Under the pieces are notes generated by a model. The model did not search any database and was not told the DNA's origin. It saw only the letters and a program-made list of their open reading frames with translations. A stretch of DNA of 64,000 nucleotides from positions 62,001 to 126,000 of the forward strand of contig JAKTTT010000036.1 of assembly GCA_030581615.1 (NCBI GenBank), written 5' to 3'. The translations under genes and the position numbers were made by a program. This DNA is from Alloascoidea africana (lineage: Eukaryota > Ascomycota > Alloascoideomycetes > Alloascoideales > Alloascoideaceae). Within the stretch, counting starts at the first letter, position 1. Each line of letters begins with the position of its first letter. Of this stretch, positions 1 through 10,565 are shown piece after piece.

Positions 1-764
1 ACACAGAATCCGAACTCATCCAGTATCGAGGACGGAGGGCATTAAACAACAATCTTGACGATGGTGAGCCCCAATAGCTCGACACGTTGAAGTACTTTTC
101 CAACCTTTTCACCTGCGCAGGAACATGATTTAAAATTCCCATAGGCTTTTGATAGCTAACCGCAAGGTCTAGCCCGTTTCTGACCATCATGAGTTTTGCA
201 ACATCTAATATCTTTGTCGTATTCACAGATCGTATAGCATGCATCTCGAATGAAATCTCTTCATAATGCGGCCAGAAAAGCCGGGTCTGTCGTTCATATC
301 GTCCACTAATTCCTGCTATCCCAAGTCCTCTAAAGTTTACTACCGAAGAGGCCCCCATATAGTATATATTCGGTGCAAGCCAACTCCCATGGTATAACTC
401 CCAAAGATAACTCCCAAAGATAACTTCCACTTTCTCTATATGCTCCAACGACCAATGTTGGAATTGGCATCCGTGCTGCTCCCTGTAGTACCGTTCAAAG
501 GTTCCTGGACTATTCAATGTTTTTTGAATGGAACAGTTTAGATCCATCTTGTTTCGAAATGTCTTGTTTATTGCCAGCAATGGCTTCGTTTTTGTTTGCA
601 TCAAGCTCTTTACCTACTCCCAGCCTTCCGCAAAACACAATCAAGTCTATGTTTCCAATCTTTAATGCGAGATCATAAGTCCGGTGGATTCTACCCTCTC
701 GATTTTTATCAAAAAGAATTCGAATTACCTTTTTGCTACCATTCTTTGAGATTCCGGCCCTCAT
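1..764 (-). CDS. DBR1-like lariat-debranching-enzyme homologue with a degenerate active site (partial, runs off the left edge)
   Basis: The minus strand reads as a DBR1 family protein from an ATG at 764. Exon 1 (764..618, 49 codons) contains a segment matching the first metallophosphoesterase block, ending FCGRLG where active enzymes have CCGDFQ. Joining to exon 2 (562..1) across a putative 55-nt intron restores the family register (CGRLG-TFRN against CGDFQAVRN). Exon 2 then carries family landmarks: LWELYHGSWLAPNIYYMG, GIAGISG, AIRSV, and GSPSSRLL..LRPRYW. Every metal or catalytic motif is replaced: GCCHG by KNREG, GDFQ by GRLG, GNHE by FGSYLWE, SHDWP by SYQKP, and the final HLH region by SSDSV. 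An active debranching enzyme is therefore unlikely; it may be a diverged regulatory paralogue or a decaying copy. The intron has an odd 5' site (GTAGGT), so a frameshifted pseudogene is the main alternative. The C-terminus lies outside the window. Confidence 0.6.
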
Positions 765-1825
765 TGATTCAATGGTTTTTTTTCTTTATCACAGCGTCTA
801 GGCTATTTACACTAAACAACCGTTCTGCTTTTACTCGTCCGAAAGGGGCGCTCTGAAACTTTAGGGAGCCTGAGCTTCCTTCGCTTTATAACTGCTATTC
901 TGGCTTCGTCTGGGGAGAAAAAAGAAGCAACCTACAAGACGGCCTGCGCCTGACCCTTGCGTCGCAACTAATCCGCTAATGAGTTAGCTCACATTAGCAG
1001 GTTAGGCGTTTGGGTTACCTACTCATACCTTCATTTTACTACTTTCCCTCACATCCAAATGCATTACCCGGATATAGTCGCTACTACCATTTCGATATTT
1101 TCAGCATCATGAAAAGGATATCCAAAAAAAAAAACAATTCACTACCTATGACTATATACATATTTATAAAACTTTGCAAAATAATACTTTGAAGTGCATT
1201 GACCGCGAAAACTAAGAGATACCAATAAAATGTCCTTGTAGTTTCATGGCATATCTCTGCAATACTCTCGAAACATCAAAAATAAGATGAGCGACCAATA
1301 GTCAAGGATAATAGCAATGCGTGGTAAACAAAACGTAGGAGAGGAAAACCGGAAAAAGTCAGCGTTGTCCCTGTTCTGATGATGACAAAAGAGGCAAAAT
1401 AATTTGAACTGCTACATCTTCCTATCTGCTTCCTAATTCCCCCTTAGCTTTTTCAGCAGATATGAATGTAAGCACAAAACAACCGAAAAAGAAAGTGCAG
1501 CGATGAGTTCCCATTCTTTGCATGAAGAGAATAAATGAATGAAATTTATAGTTTATAATTTTTAATGTGCTTCCTAATCTTCCCAAAAGTCAGACACGCT
1601 TCAAGTTCCGCAGACAGAAAAACAAAGCAGTCATCTATTGTCAAATTCCTTGTTTCTGTATCAAGACCTCCCTCAAAAACCAACAAAAAAAAATAAAAGG
1701 CATAGCAACAAACAACAATTTGTAAATACTTGCAAAACGTAATAATATAATTGTACCGCTAGAAATCATCAGTGAAATGATAAAGAAATGAAAAAGTGCG
1801 ATCCCGAGACAAGAATGAGAATCCC
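765..1825. other. Intergenic stretch, no gene seen
   Basis: About 1.06 kb between the DBR1-like start and the TAM41 stop. It is AT-rich with only short ORFs, several antisense to each other. It should hold the promoter of the DBR1-like gene on its left and the TAM41 3' end on its right. I see no RNA gene or repeat worth naming. Confidence 0.5.
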
Positions 1826-3310
1826 TTAGTTTCTTTGTTCGGCTTTACCCTGTCTATACTTCGAGGCCTTTTCAGATGCATACTTAATACTACGACCAAT
1901 GCCAGCAGTCAAAGCGCTTTTCAAGCTTTGCGTGATACTTGGTCCAGTAACTGTTTGTCTGATCGCTTTTGAGATTTCTTGCTTCAATTGAGAGTCACCA
2001 GCAATGAGTTTGTCAAATTCTTGGCTCTCCAAAGGAATATTGCTGGAAGAGCTCTTTGAATCTTTTTCATTCAGGAATTTTTGAGCTTGTTCATCCTTTG
2101 ACAAAGCAGTCGAATACTTTTGGGAATAGTTCTTGTAAATTTTTCGTTTGAATGCAGATGGAAGACGGACGACCATGTTTCCTCTTTTCAAAGGATCCAT
2201 ATTCTGTTCCAATATCAAAATAGAGTCGCTGCTGTCCTCGGTGGCTTTTAGAGTAGCATCTGGTGCAGAGGCAACCTTGAGATTTGGCAAAAGAGCCATC
2301 AAGGGGCCATACATGTGTCTAAAATTGTAAAACTGGTTTTCAACAATGTTTCGGACCTTGTGTGGGTTTTCGCCACCAATACTCATTCGAATATCACCCA
2401 TGTAAGAAACCCCGGCAATAGTCGTGTAAAGTTCTTGCTCCGTAAACTTCTCGGGCAATAACAAAAGAGCGACTCTTAACGCGCTTAACAGATTTGTCTG
2501 GTTAATGAAGCGAACTCTAGGGTCGTCTCTGAGAATCTTCACAGGCTTGTGAAGACGACCAGCAAGGTACAATGTGTTCCACTCTGCCAAGTCTTTGAAA
2601 AGTGTATCAATGTTAACAACGCCATACTTGATAACAGTCCCATCGGGCATTTTAACAAATGGGTTGAAATAAACTCCAGCTCCAAATTTATCTTGCAACG
2701 CGCTAACAAACCCACTACCAAGATATTTGAGCATGGAGTAATGAGAAGGGTTCTGATTCATGTTTAACGAGTGCCAATGCTGGGTATAGGTGACACCAAA
2801 GATCATATCAACCTGCGGGTTGGTTGCGGAGCTGCTTTTCCCCTGACTGAAAACACCACTTCCATACCCGAATGCATATCGAATAGGAGCATGGAAATCC
2901 CAAAGAATAGACCTCAGTTTTTTCTCCCCTTCTTTATCCACATGCATGTGCTGATTAAAGCCAAAATTTGCGGGTAATTCGTTAAATCGTTTGAACTCTT
3001 TGTACTTTGATAAATGCGAATCAAGATACGAGTTGACCTCATTGCTATCTGCCCAAAGAGTGCCATTTCCGTCCTTGTTGTCCAAATTTGATTTTGCAGA
3101 TTTGCTTTTCCGATCCGGGAGAATTTGTATTTTGGGAATTTTTTCGGTATCAATCATGCTGATCATGGTTCCATCAGAAGACGAACTTGAGTTTTGCTCG
3201 ATCGAATAAAACCTCAGACATTTGGAGATTGCGGGAATAACGGTAGGAACGGAACGATGGCTAACAAGAGAGTTTCTCAACATTCTGGAGTTTGCATTAA
3301 TCAACATCAT
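1826..3310 (-). CDS. TAM41: Mitochondrial phosphatidate cytidylyltransferase (CDP-diacylglycerol synthase)
   Basis: The 494-residue protein matches the Tam41/Mmp37 family, which makes CDP-diacylglycerol from phosphatidic acid and CTP on the matrix face of the inner mitochondrial membrane, the first step toward cardiolipin. Visible landmarks are FGYGSGVF near residue 148 (the nucleotidyltransferase GSG motif) and VDMIFGV with QHWHSLNMNQNPSHYS just after it. Conserved blocks ending in IRMSIGGENPHKV and the C-terminal LTAGIGRSIKYASEK follow. The first 45 residues are rich in Ser, Arg and Asn with few acids (MLRNSLVSHRS), as expected for a mitochondrial presequence. The protein is longer than the roughly 385 residues of the baker's yeast enzyme, mainly from an N-terminal extension and a Ser-rich insert before the last helix. 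The ATG at 3310 is followed directly by a second ATG; either could be used. Confidence 0.93.
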   Translation of the reverse strand: MMLINANSRMLRNSLVSHRSVPTVIPAISKCLRFYSIEQNSSSSSDGTMISMIDTEKIPKIQILPDRKSKSAKSNLDNKDGNGTLWADSNEVNSYLDSHLSKYKEFKRFNELPANFGFNQHMHVDKEGEKKLRSILWDFHAPIRYAFGYGSGVFSQGKSSSATNPQVDMIFGVTYTQHWHSLNMNQNPSHYSMLKYLGSGFVSALQDKFGAGVYFNPFVKMPDGTVIKYGVVNIDTLFKDLAEWNTLYLAGRLHKPVKILRDDPRVRFINQTNLLSALRVALLLLPEKFTEQELYTTIAGVSYMGDIRMSIGGENPHKVRNIVENQFYNFRHMYGPLMALLPNLKVASAPDATLKATEDSSDSILILEQNMDPLKRGNMVVRLPSAFKRKIYKNYSQKYSTALSKDEQAQKFLNEKDSKSSSSNIPLESQEFDKLIAGDSQLKQEISKAIRQTVTGPSITQSLKSALTAGIGRSIKYASEKASKYRQGKAEQRN

Positions 3311-3849
3311 GGCGGAAAGAAAGGAGTAATCAGTTTCGAAATGTCAGGTACTAGAGACTATAATATATGCGAGAGAATGTTTTGAAGTAGAGTGGTTTAT
3401 GGAAATGTGAAAAGGTAGTGGCACAGGTCGTTCTTTTGGTTTGATAGGCTGTAGTAGTGGTGGTGGTGGTAACAGTATCTCAATCTCTGCTTAGCAAATT
3501 CTCGCAGAAACAAAGCACAAACTTAGTGTTTTTGGCTCGAAAAAGAAAAGAATAATCAAGTATAAACTGTAAAGGGCGTGGTTATGTATTCAAGTCTATC
3601 ACAGATCGGTGTAGTAATCAACGGTGGCGTAGTTGAGGGATTCTTGAGAGTAGAGACTGGGTAGAGAGTAGTAGTGGGTGAGAGGATTCGGCAACACCTC
3701 AACAAAATCCAATATGGAGACGGGTGCACGGGTGTTTTGTCCTCGGATGGCCCCTTCGGTGCACGTGACGCGTTCTGGACCGCCCCGGAAAGACCGAGCT
3801 ACGGACACAAAGCAAAACATGAGAAAAAACTAAGAGATTGGCAAGAAAA
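3311..3849. other. Intergenic, TAM41 upstream region
   Basis: The 539 bases between the TAM41 start and the PIK1 stop contain no convincing gene. A GC-rich patch around 3700-3800 includes a CACGTG E-box at 3762-3767, the core bound by Cbf1-type factors in yeasts. It lies about 450 bp upstream of TAM41, so its relevance is uncertain. A short GGT-type repeat sits near 3455-3470. Confidence 0.4.
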
Positions 3850-6800
3850 CTAACTGTAGATGCCCTGCGTAAGAAGTTGGAACTGGTCATACAATCGCGT
3901 GTAGAGACTTCCCATGCTTTTCAAAATCAGCGAGTCCACGAAGGCGTCCACCTCCGTTTCCGAGAGGTGGAGCGCAAACCGCTGTCTCAACTGCTGGCTT
4001 GTAGCTGGTCCCAGTTGGAAGCACGGAAGCATAGAATCCCGCTGCATCATTTCGACCAGTATAATCAAGCCGTCAGCGTCTTTCCGCAAGGCCTTGAACC
4101 CATCTTTCATTAGTTGCTTGAAGCTCTCAAAGTGAGGCGAGGTGGGCCCACCCATCAAATCCATGTACTCACTCGTCAGTTTGAAAGGTGCTGCTTCAAA
4201 GCCAACCGAGCCAGGGGAATTTGATAGGAGGAAGCCAAAGTCGATATGTATCATGTGGCCTTCATTGTCCAAGAGAATATTTCCATTATGTCTGTCCTTG
4301 ATTTGTAAAAGGTAGCAGATTATAGAATATCCTGCAAGCGATTTGATAAATGCATCCAACGCATGGTCATACTTTTCACTTCCTTCCTCGCCATATGCCC
4401 GTTCAAAATGTTCTTTCAAAGTGGCTATGTTACCCTTTGGATTGGACCCATTCTCAATGGAAGCACCCGTCATTGCCTTTTTGATCGAATGGATACTAAG
4501 AGCATCGGTGATTGTTTCCACAATCCCTGTATTTGCGCTCGTTATCAAAATCCGCATGTTTTTGACCCAAACGTCAACACCACTGGACTTCCAGCTGTTT
4601 GACATAGCGCGGATCAATTGGCAGGCAAAGGCTTCTTGTCTTAGATCGTTCCCTGTTTTGGCAATTATGGAAAACAGGTTCCAGTTTGGAAGATGTCCGT
4701 AAACACTCTCTTTTCGAATTCGCTCCTTTTTCGCCTCCCAGCCTTCTCCGAGGTAGGCAGAGTCCTTTTTGTTCCCGGAACCGTCCTTGTCCGATTCTGC
4801 GTTATCACCATCGGCATCCCCCGTGCCAGTACCGTTACGACCCGCACCAGACGAAGAAGGTGCTATGCCACCTGTTTTTAAATCATTCTCTAATTTACGG
4901 TCTCCCGCTTCTCCATGAATAACATCCAGATTTGTGAATGCTGTATGGTCTTGCATGCTTTGCATATTTGCAATGATTTTGGCCTTGATCGATGAAATTT
5001 CAGAAGGTGGATGTCGTAGCCCCCCAGATTTACTGTCAAGCTGATTCAGCATCACCGCAGCTATCCTCATATGTGTGGCAAGTTCGGTAGCATTGGGAAT
5101 GGTATCCTGTTCATTGGGACCAGCACTTGCACCATCTGAAATCGACGTCGTTGCCGCTCCTGAAAACGAGAGATTGGGAGATCTTGGAGACCCTTCAGCA
5201 GATATGGGTTTGTTGTTCAGATTGGGAATACTAGATAAAAGTAACTCTTTTTCGACCGCAGCGGCTACTGTCTTCCCATCTCTTGCAGCACTGGCAATAA
5301 CCACATCCCCAAGGTCTGCTTCCTCGGTTCTTGATTTTGGAGTAGCCTCAGATATATCTTCTTCGGTTCCATTTTGCAAAGCTGTTCCTTCGGCCTTTCC
5401 GATTGTTAGAGCATCTTCGCCATCTTTTTTTTGTGCATCTTCATATTGGCGTTGATGGAAAGACGCCGTAAAGCCCAAATCAAATATATAATTTCTATCT
5501 TTCCGACTGGACAGTATTTTTCTGTTGTTTTCAGATAGAGGCTCAAAGTCACCATCATCACTTAGATATTCCACAAAAAGCAGATATGGCACTCTTTCCG
5601 CAGAACTGAGAACTGAAGCTTCTGCAGGTGAAATTCTCACAATGCGATGAAACCTTCCTGGTTGATTTGGCGGTAATAATGTAGGTATGTCAACCTCAGC
5701 GGGCAAATCTCGATTCAGCATTGCAATTTCTGCCCGCAGAGCGGAAAGTCGAGCTTCTTTGGGAACAAGTCCCAATCTTGCAGATATCGTCTCGAGCGCA
5801 ATGAAAAATTGTGATTCGCATTTATAATAATTACATTTGAGCATTCGATTGCGTGCAGTCAAGGGTAGATTTGAGCTCGAGGAAGAGAAGCTTCTCATGA
5901 GTCTGTCAGATTTTGAGTCTGGCCCTGGAGAAAGACTTTTCGACCGTATTGCAGATTCGGAAATAGATAGAGCGGCAATTCCAGATGATAATGTTTCATC
6001 GGTCTCTGTACGATGCTGGCGAAGATTGTGAGGAGCACTTCCTGTACTGTCAATGCTCTGGCGTAGTTTCTGTCGTATATTCAGATCTGGCAGAGACGAT
6101 GTTTCGTCATTTGAATAAAAGTTTTCCGCGTGAAATAGGCTTTCATCATCCATATCTGTATTGTACGAAAGAGCTGGAGAAGCTGGCATTGTTTCGGCTC
6201 TTTTCGACGATCCTTGAGCGGGAGTGCTGGTTCCGTCATCAAACCGTTGTTCATCTGTTTCTAAGCGATTCTTTTGTTTTTTCCTTCTTGCCTTTGTAGC
6301 AACTCTGAAGATGAATGATCGTTGTTTCCTGCCTTGACTTTTCGCTAAAGGGCCTATATATTCGGTCACCTGAGGCAACCCAATAGCTGCAGCAATGGCA
6401 GAGGACAGAATTAGTGCAGGAGCACTATTTTCCCTAAATCTCGTGGAAGGAGGAAATCCTGCATTGAAAAGAATGTATTGTAACTTGTTTAGGACTCGCC
6501 TGCTGGCTTGAAACCCATAACACTCGGGGTCGTCTGCCAGGTCAGTTAGGTGAGCTTGGAGATACCAAAAAGTCTTAAAAGTGATGTTAGAGTAAAATGG
6601 GAAACAACAAAATAACAGAGCAAAAAAAAAAACCAACAACTCACCAATAGGGTGAAATGGGTATACTGCGAACTCAGTTCAAGCAATAGGTCTTCTAGGG
6701 CCATTGATTCGGTTTCGACGGTCACCAAAAGCTGGCACAACTGTGGCACGAAAAACTCTATATCTTCATAATTATAGCTTCTCATTTTCTGGCACAAATA

Positions 6801-6917
6801 TGAATGTATTCCTATGTTTGAAGCATATCGTTCGAGGTAAGCAACACACATGAAAGGGCTGAAATGTTGTGAGTTGAAAAATCGCAAGAGAAGTGTATTC
6901 CCTCCTTGATCTGTCAT
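3850..6917 (-). CDS. PIK1: Phosphatidylinositol 4-kinase, PIK1 type (two exons)
   Basis: This is a class III phosphatidylinositol 4-kinase that makes PI4P at the Golgi and nucleus. Exon 1 is 6917..6645 (91 codons, ending HFTLL) and exon 2 is 6573..3850. The 71-nt intron 6644..6574 has 5' GTGAGT, a CTCTAAC branch sequence and 3' AAG. Both junctions are in phase, giving 998 residues against about 1066 in baker's yeast. The N-terminal part is the helical lipid-kinase-unique region. A hydrophobic helix APALILSSAIAAAIGL sits where the frequenin (Frq1) binding site of Pik1 lies. The middle is Ser/Asp-rich and low in complexity. The catalytic domain occupies the last 280 residues, with DRHNGN near residue 848 and the DFG motif (HIDFGF) near 868. 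It ends LYDQFQLLTQGIYS, as in Pik1. Confidence 0.95.
6574..6644 (-). other. PIK1 intron
   Basis: Spliceosomal intron of 71 nt with GTGAGT at its 5' end, a pyrimidine-rich stretch, CTCTAAC about 12 nt before the acceptor, and AG at 6575-6574. Removing it joins HFTLL to TFWYLQAHLTDL and keeps frame. Confidence 0.85.
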
Positions 6918-7664
6918 GTTTGATAATTCTCGGCACCGAGGATCAGTAATTTCAGGGGAAAATATGAAATGAACCGGAATTACAGCCGTTTGTGGTTATT
7001 TTTGTCCAGGTTTGGGGAAATCAGTTCTTATTTCTGTTGTTTGGAAAGTGTTACTTTGAAAGCGAAGCCAACTTGGCAAGATGATCCCGATCGACACAGT
7101 GGTGTATCTTTCCATAGGCCACTCCCAAAAAGTTGTGGAATATAAAGTTCGATTGTTAACGATGATTCTACTCAGGAGTCACGAAACCCCGATATGTTCA
7201 CAAGTGCCGAGTGCGAATGTGTGTGTGTGTGTGGTGAAGAGAAAGCGAAGCACAGGCAGGTGCTGTTAAGTCAGACAGACACCTCAGCGGGTTTGCGTTT
7301 GGAGGAAATAAACAGAGAACCAGAAATTTATTACGTGTCCAACCACTCATCCAAATACAGAGTTGCCAACATACAAAATCCAACAGCCACACATGACCAT
7401 TTATATTTATATATGATCCTTCTTCTTTCTTTTATGTGTGTGTGTTATTTATTTTTGTTCTATAATGATAAATAGATTCATAAATATAAGCATTTGTTAC
7501 ATAAAACGGCCAAAATTGTCCGACTTGGGCGTAGATAGGTAACAATAATCAAGACAACAAAAAAAAAAAAAATATAGACAAAATAAAGATAAAGATAAAG
7601 ATAAAGAGAGACAAAATACACATCTCACAGAAGTGAAAACATGAAAACATGAAACCTTGCATAA
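6918..7664. other. Intergenic with short simple repeats
   Basis: About 750 bases between PIK1 and CAF120. It holds a TG dinucleotide run at about 7218-7233, an A-rich tract at 7558-7572 and nearly four copies of AAAGAT at 7585-7607 in the likely CAF120 3' untranslated region. No gene is supported. Confidence 0.5.
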
Positions 7665-10565
7665 TCAAATAACACCACGATAAGGTTGTCCTTGACCTTG
7701 TCCCTGTTCCATAGACACCGGTGGTCGATAAGAGGCAGGCGCTTGGAGAGGATACGTATCAACCATGTTCATCATCTCCATAGGAGGACTTTTGCTTTTA
7801 GTGGCTATTCCATAAGGTGAATCTCCGCGTGCTTGGATCCGCGGCATTCCTGATGGCATTCCAGGTATGTTCCCACCATTATACGGCGGTTTCGTGTGAT
7901 GGTGATGTTGATGTTGATGTTGATGTTGATGTTGATGTTGAACAGGATTTGGTCCAGAGGCGCTTCGTAGCTGTTGGGGTGGCATCCGCTGATTGTGATG
8001 GGGAGCTCCGGGATTGGGGTATCCGCCAGGTATACGGTTATTCGGGGGATGGTGATGATGGGGATAGCCGTTACCACCTGGACCACTTGGACGGGGACGT
8101 CCTTGAGGGCCCGGCTGTGGGTAACCCTGGGGCCCCGTTGCTGGATGAGCATGAGGATAAGGGTGAGAATGGACAGAATCAGAAACACTGCGGTTGGATC
8201 CTCCCGGGGGACCTGAAGGAGGAGGATATGGCCTTGGTCCACCGACTGTGCCAGCAGCCGCGGCGGGCAGACCACCCACCGGTGAAGTAGGTGAAGTTGG
8301 TCCAGAACGCTGCCCGTTGTACAAAACAGGGCTATCGGGTCCTGGGCTCTTCGAAGCATAAAACCCATTATACGGCGATTTGGGTCCCGATACCAGACCA
8401 GCGGCTGCAACCTGCTGGGACTGGATCGAGTCAGGAGTATGGCCTCTTTTCATTTGCTGCTGTTGCGGTGGGGGTCTACGAAACTCGTGGGGCGGTTTGG
8501 AAAAACTTTGGGGTATATCATCATTCCGAGAGTCGCTTTGCAGAGAACCATTGGAGTTGTTGCCGTTTCTATTTCCGTATGGGCCCTGAGGAGGAGGATA
8601 TACTTGTTTGTTTGAGAAAGAGTCTGCGGATACAGAAACTTCCTGCATTTGATACGGCTTTGATGGGGGGCCTGGGCCTATAGAAGGTTGCGAGTTGTCA
8701 TGTGCTTGCTTATATGGATTTGGTACCACCTGAGGATACTGAGCATAATTCTGTGGTATGGAATCTTGAAGATTGGGACTATGTGGAGGAGATTGAATCT
8801 TGATTTCTGGCGTGGGCGCATCCGGCAATGACAAGTTTGCAACCTCTTCCACTGGACTTTCCATTCCTTCTTGTTTCTGTGTCTTGAGTCCATCAGGAAC
8901 ACGGTAGGTTGGATCGAAAATGTCGACTGATGTAGCAGATACTCTTTTACCCTCATCATTTTCGTTCTCACCTGGAGGCTTTACTCCAAGGTATTCGTTC
9001 GAGCTTGTGCGTAGATTGAGACCGCGCATCGGTTCCTGCAAATGTTGTTGGTCTTTAATACCATCAGCATCATGAAGAGCTGCCTCAGCTGCAGAAATAG
9101 GCTGGCCATTGCTTCCCAAATAACTCATATAAATCTCAGAAAGTGGGGAGTAACCTCTGAATCCACCTGGACCAGGTTTCCTCATCTGGACGTTCGGAGG
9201 CAGGAAAGAAGGAGTTAGCGGCGGGACTTCTTTGCCATTGATATTGAGAGCGGGCGACAATACTGGAGGAGGGTTCGTGTCTATGATCGAGTTTGTAAGG
9301 TTCCCACAGCCCTCGTACCCGCTGTCAATCTTTGATTTCAGAATCTCTCGAATCTTTGTGTTCCATTCAACGGAAGATTCCAGTGAGGAGCCCACTGGCG
9401 ATTGAACGAGCAGCTTCACATCATCCACCTCCAGATACTGTGTTTTGGGCAACACAGGCAGTGCAAAAATGAGCGATTCCGGATCAGACTTGTTTGCGTT
9501 GAGTTTCTTTGGTCGGCCATATAGCATGAACGCGTCCAGCACTGGAACGATCAGTCTGATCAAGGTTTCGTAGCCGGGCACTGCGGGATGCTGCTCAGGC
9601 ATTACGAAGATGGACGATGGAGTAGGAGAGTCCTTTTCGTTGAAAGAGACCAAGCCCTCGATTTTCAGCACGGTTGAAGAGTCGATCATCTTATAGGTTT
9701 GAGGATAGATTGCGTAGCACGCGGTGGCTCCTGTGATTGTTGCAATAAGAGCCTTTTTTTTCTTTTTGTTTGCTTCATTATCGTAAATGCATATCTTTCC
9801 TAGTTTTTTCTTCTTCTTGCCCTCTGGCGGTAGAACAACAGCATAGCATCTTTTCCAGGGCATGCCGGAGCCAAACCTGATACTTATCCATTCCTCGTGT
9901 TTGAACTTTGTCTCTGCGAGGACGACTCTAATGTCGCTCAGTTTGGACCCCCGGGAAGACAGCAGAAGGGCAGTGTATGCCTGCTGTAGAGAGGTGTATT
10001 CAAAGGTTGCCAGACGGAAAGCAGCATGCCAAGTGGTGTAATCGTCTTGCGAGTCATACCTCAGCACATACCGGTTATTCAAGGTCGTCGAAACGACTAT
10101 GGAGAAATCGTTGCCACCGGTGGACTTGGCCTGGAAGCAAGAGTCCGTAAAGTTGATATAGGTCGGGTTCTCGGTCACCGTGATGGCGTCCTGTTCAACA
10201 ACAACGCATTTTGCATCGTATATGGCCAGCTGGGTGCCTACAAGTCGTGCAAAGACCTGAAGCCACTTTCGATCCGCTGGAGTTCCATCCGACTTGAGGT
10301 CGTGGTAGCAGTGGAAGTAGCCCTCGCGGAACTTTCGCCGGCTGTGGGCGCCCGCCAGAGTGACCAAAGGTGCGAACGCCGGATCGACGTCGTTCAGCTC
10401 CTCCAGAGTCTTGTTCAGCGCGGCGGTCGCGGCCTTTGCGGTCGCGGTACTGGAGTTGGAGGACGAGTTGGTGGATGCGGAATCGGCAGAGGTGGTTCCC
10501 ATAGTTCCTATCGTTCCCACGGCGGATCTGGAGGACTGTGGCGTTGGGTAGAGACTGGAGTTCAT
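7665..10565 (-). CDS. CAF120: PH-domain protein of the CAF120/SKG3 family
   Basis: The 966-residue protein matches fungal Caf120/Skg3 proteins, bud-associated or cortical factors, one of which co-purifies with the CCR4-NOT complex. The N-terminal block (about residues 75-215) with EGYFHCYHDLKSDGTPADRKWLQVFARLVGTQLAIYDAK is a PH-like fold typical of the family. A second PH domain follows at about 225-370 (WKRCYAVVLPP..KICIYDNEANKKKKKALIATI). The rest is low-complexity and Pro/Gln/Ser/Asn-rich, ending in a tract of alternating His and Gln coded by a hexamer repeat near 7910-7945. The first in-frame ATG is at 10565; an in-frame GTG at 10574 is not a credible start in yeast. The two Saccharomyces paralogues arose from one ancestor, so the symbol could equally be SKG3. 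Confidence 0.85.
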   Translation of the reverse strand: MNSSLYPTPQSSRSAVGTIGTMGTTSADSASTNSSSNSSTATAKAATAALNKTLEELNDVDPAFAPLVTLAGAHSRRKFREGYFHCYHDLKSDGTPADRKWLQVFARLVGTQLAIYDAKCVVVEQDAITVTENPTYINFTDSCFQAKSTGGNDFSIVVSTTLNNRYVLRYDSQDDYTTWHAAFRLATFEYTSLQQAYTALLLSSRGSKLSDIRVVLAETKFKHEEWISIRFGSGMPWKRCYAVVLPPEGKKKKKLGKICIYDNEANKKKKKALIATITGATACYAIYPQTYKMIDSSTVLKIEGLVSFNEKDSPTPSSIFVMPEQHPAVPGYETLIRLIVPVLDAFMLYGRPKKLNANKSDPESLIFALPVLPKTQYLEVDDVKLLVQSPVGSSLESSVEWNTKIREILKSKIDSGYEGCGNLTNSIIDTNPPPVLSPALNINGKEVPPLTPSFLPPNVQMRKPGPGGFRGYSPLSEIYMSYLGSNGQPISAAEAALHDADGIKDQQHLQEPMRGLNLRTSSNEYLGVKPPGENENDEGKRVSATSVDIFDPTYRVPDGLKTQKQEGMESPVEEVANLSLPDAPTPEIKIQSPPHSPNLQDSIPQNYAQYPQVVPNPYKQAHDNSQPSIGPGPPSKPYQMQEVSVSADSFSNKQVYPPPQGPYGNRNGNNSNGSLQSDSRNDDIPQSFSKPPHEFRRPPPQQQQMKRGHTPDSIQSQQVAAAGLVSGPKSPYNGFYASKSPGPDSPVLYNGQRSGPTSPTSPVGGLPAAAAGTVGGPRPYPPPSGPPGGSNRSVSDSVHSHPYPHAHPATGPQGYPQPGPQGRPRPSGPGGNGYPHHHHPPNNRIPGGYPNPGAPHHNQRMPPQQLRSASGPNPVQHQHQHQHQHQHHHHTKPPYNGGNIPGMPSGMPRIQARGDSPYGIATKSKSPPMEMMNMVDTYPLQAPASYRPPVSMEQGQGQGQPYRGVI
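7905..7945 (-). repeat. Hexamer repeat coding a His/Gln tract
   Basis: On the plus strand the hexamer GATGTT is repeated about six times, reading as alternating His and Gln on the minus strand inside CAF120. Such tracts expand and contract by slippage. Confidence 0.8.

Noticed and set aside
3838-6299. Several plus-strand ORFs inside PIK1
   Set aside because: They are antisense to a well-supported kinase gene and have no recognisable features.
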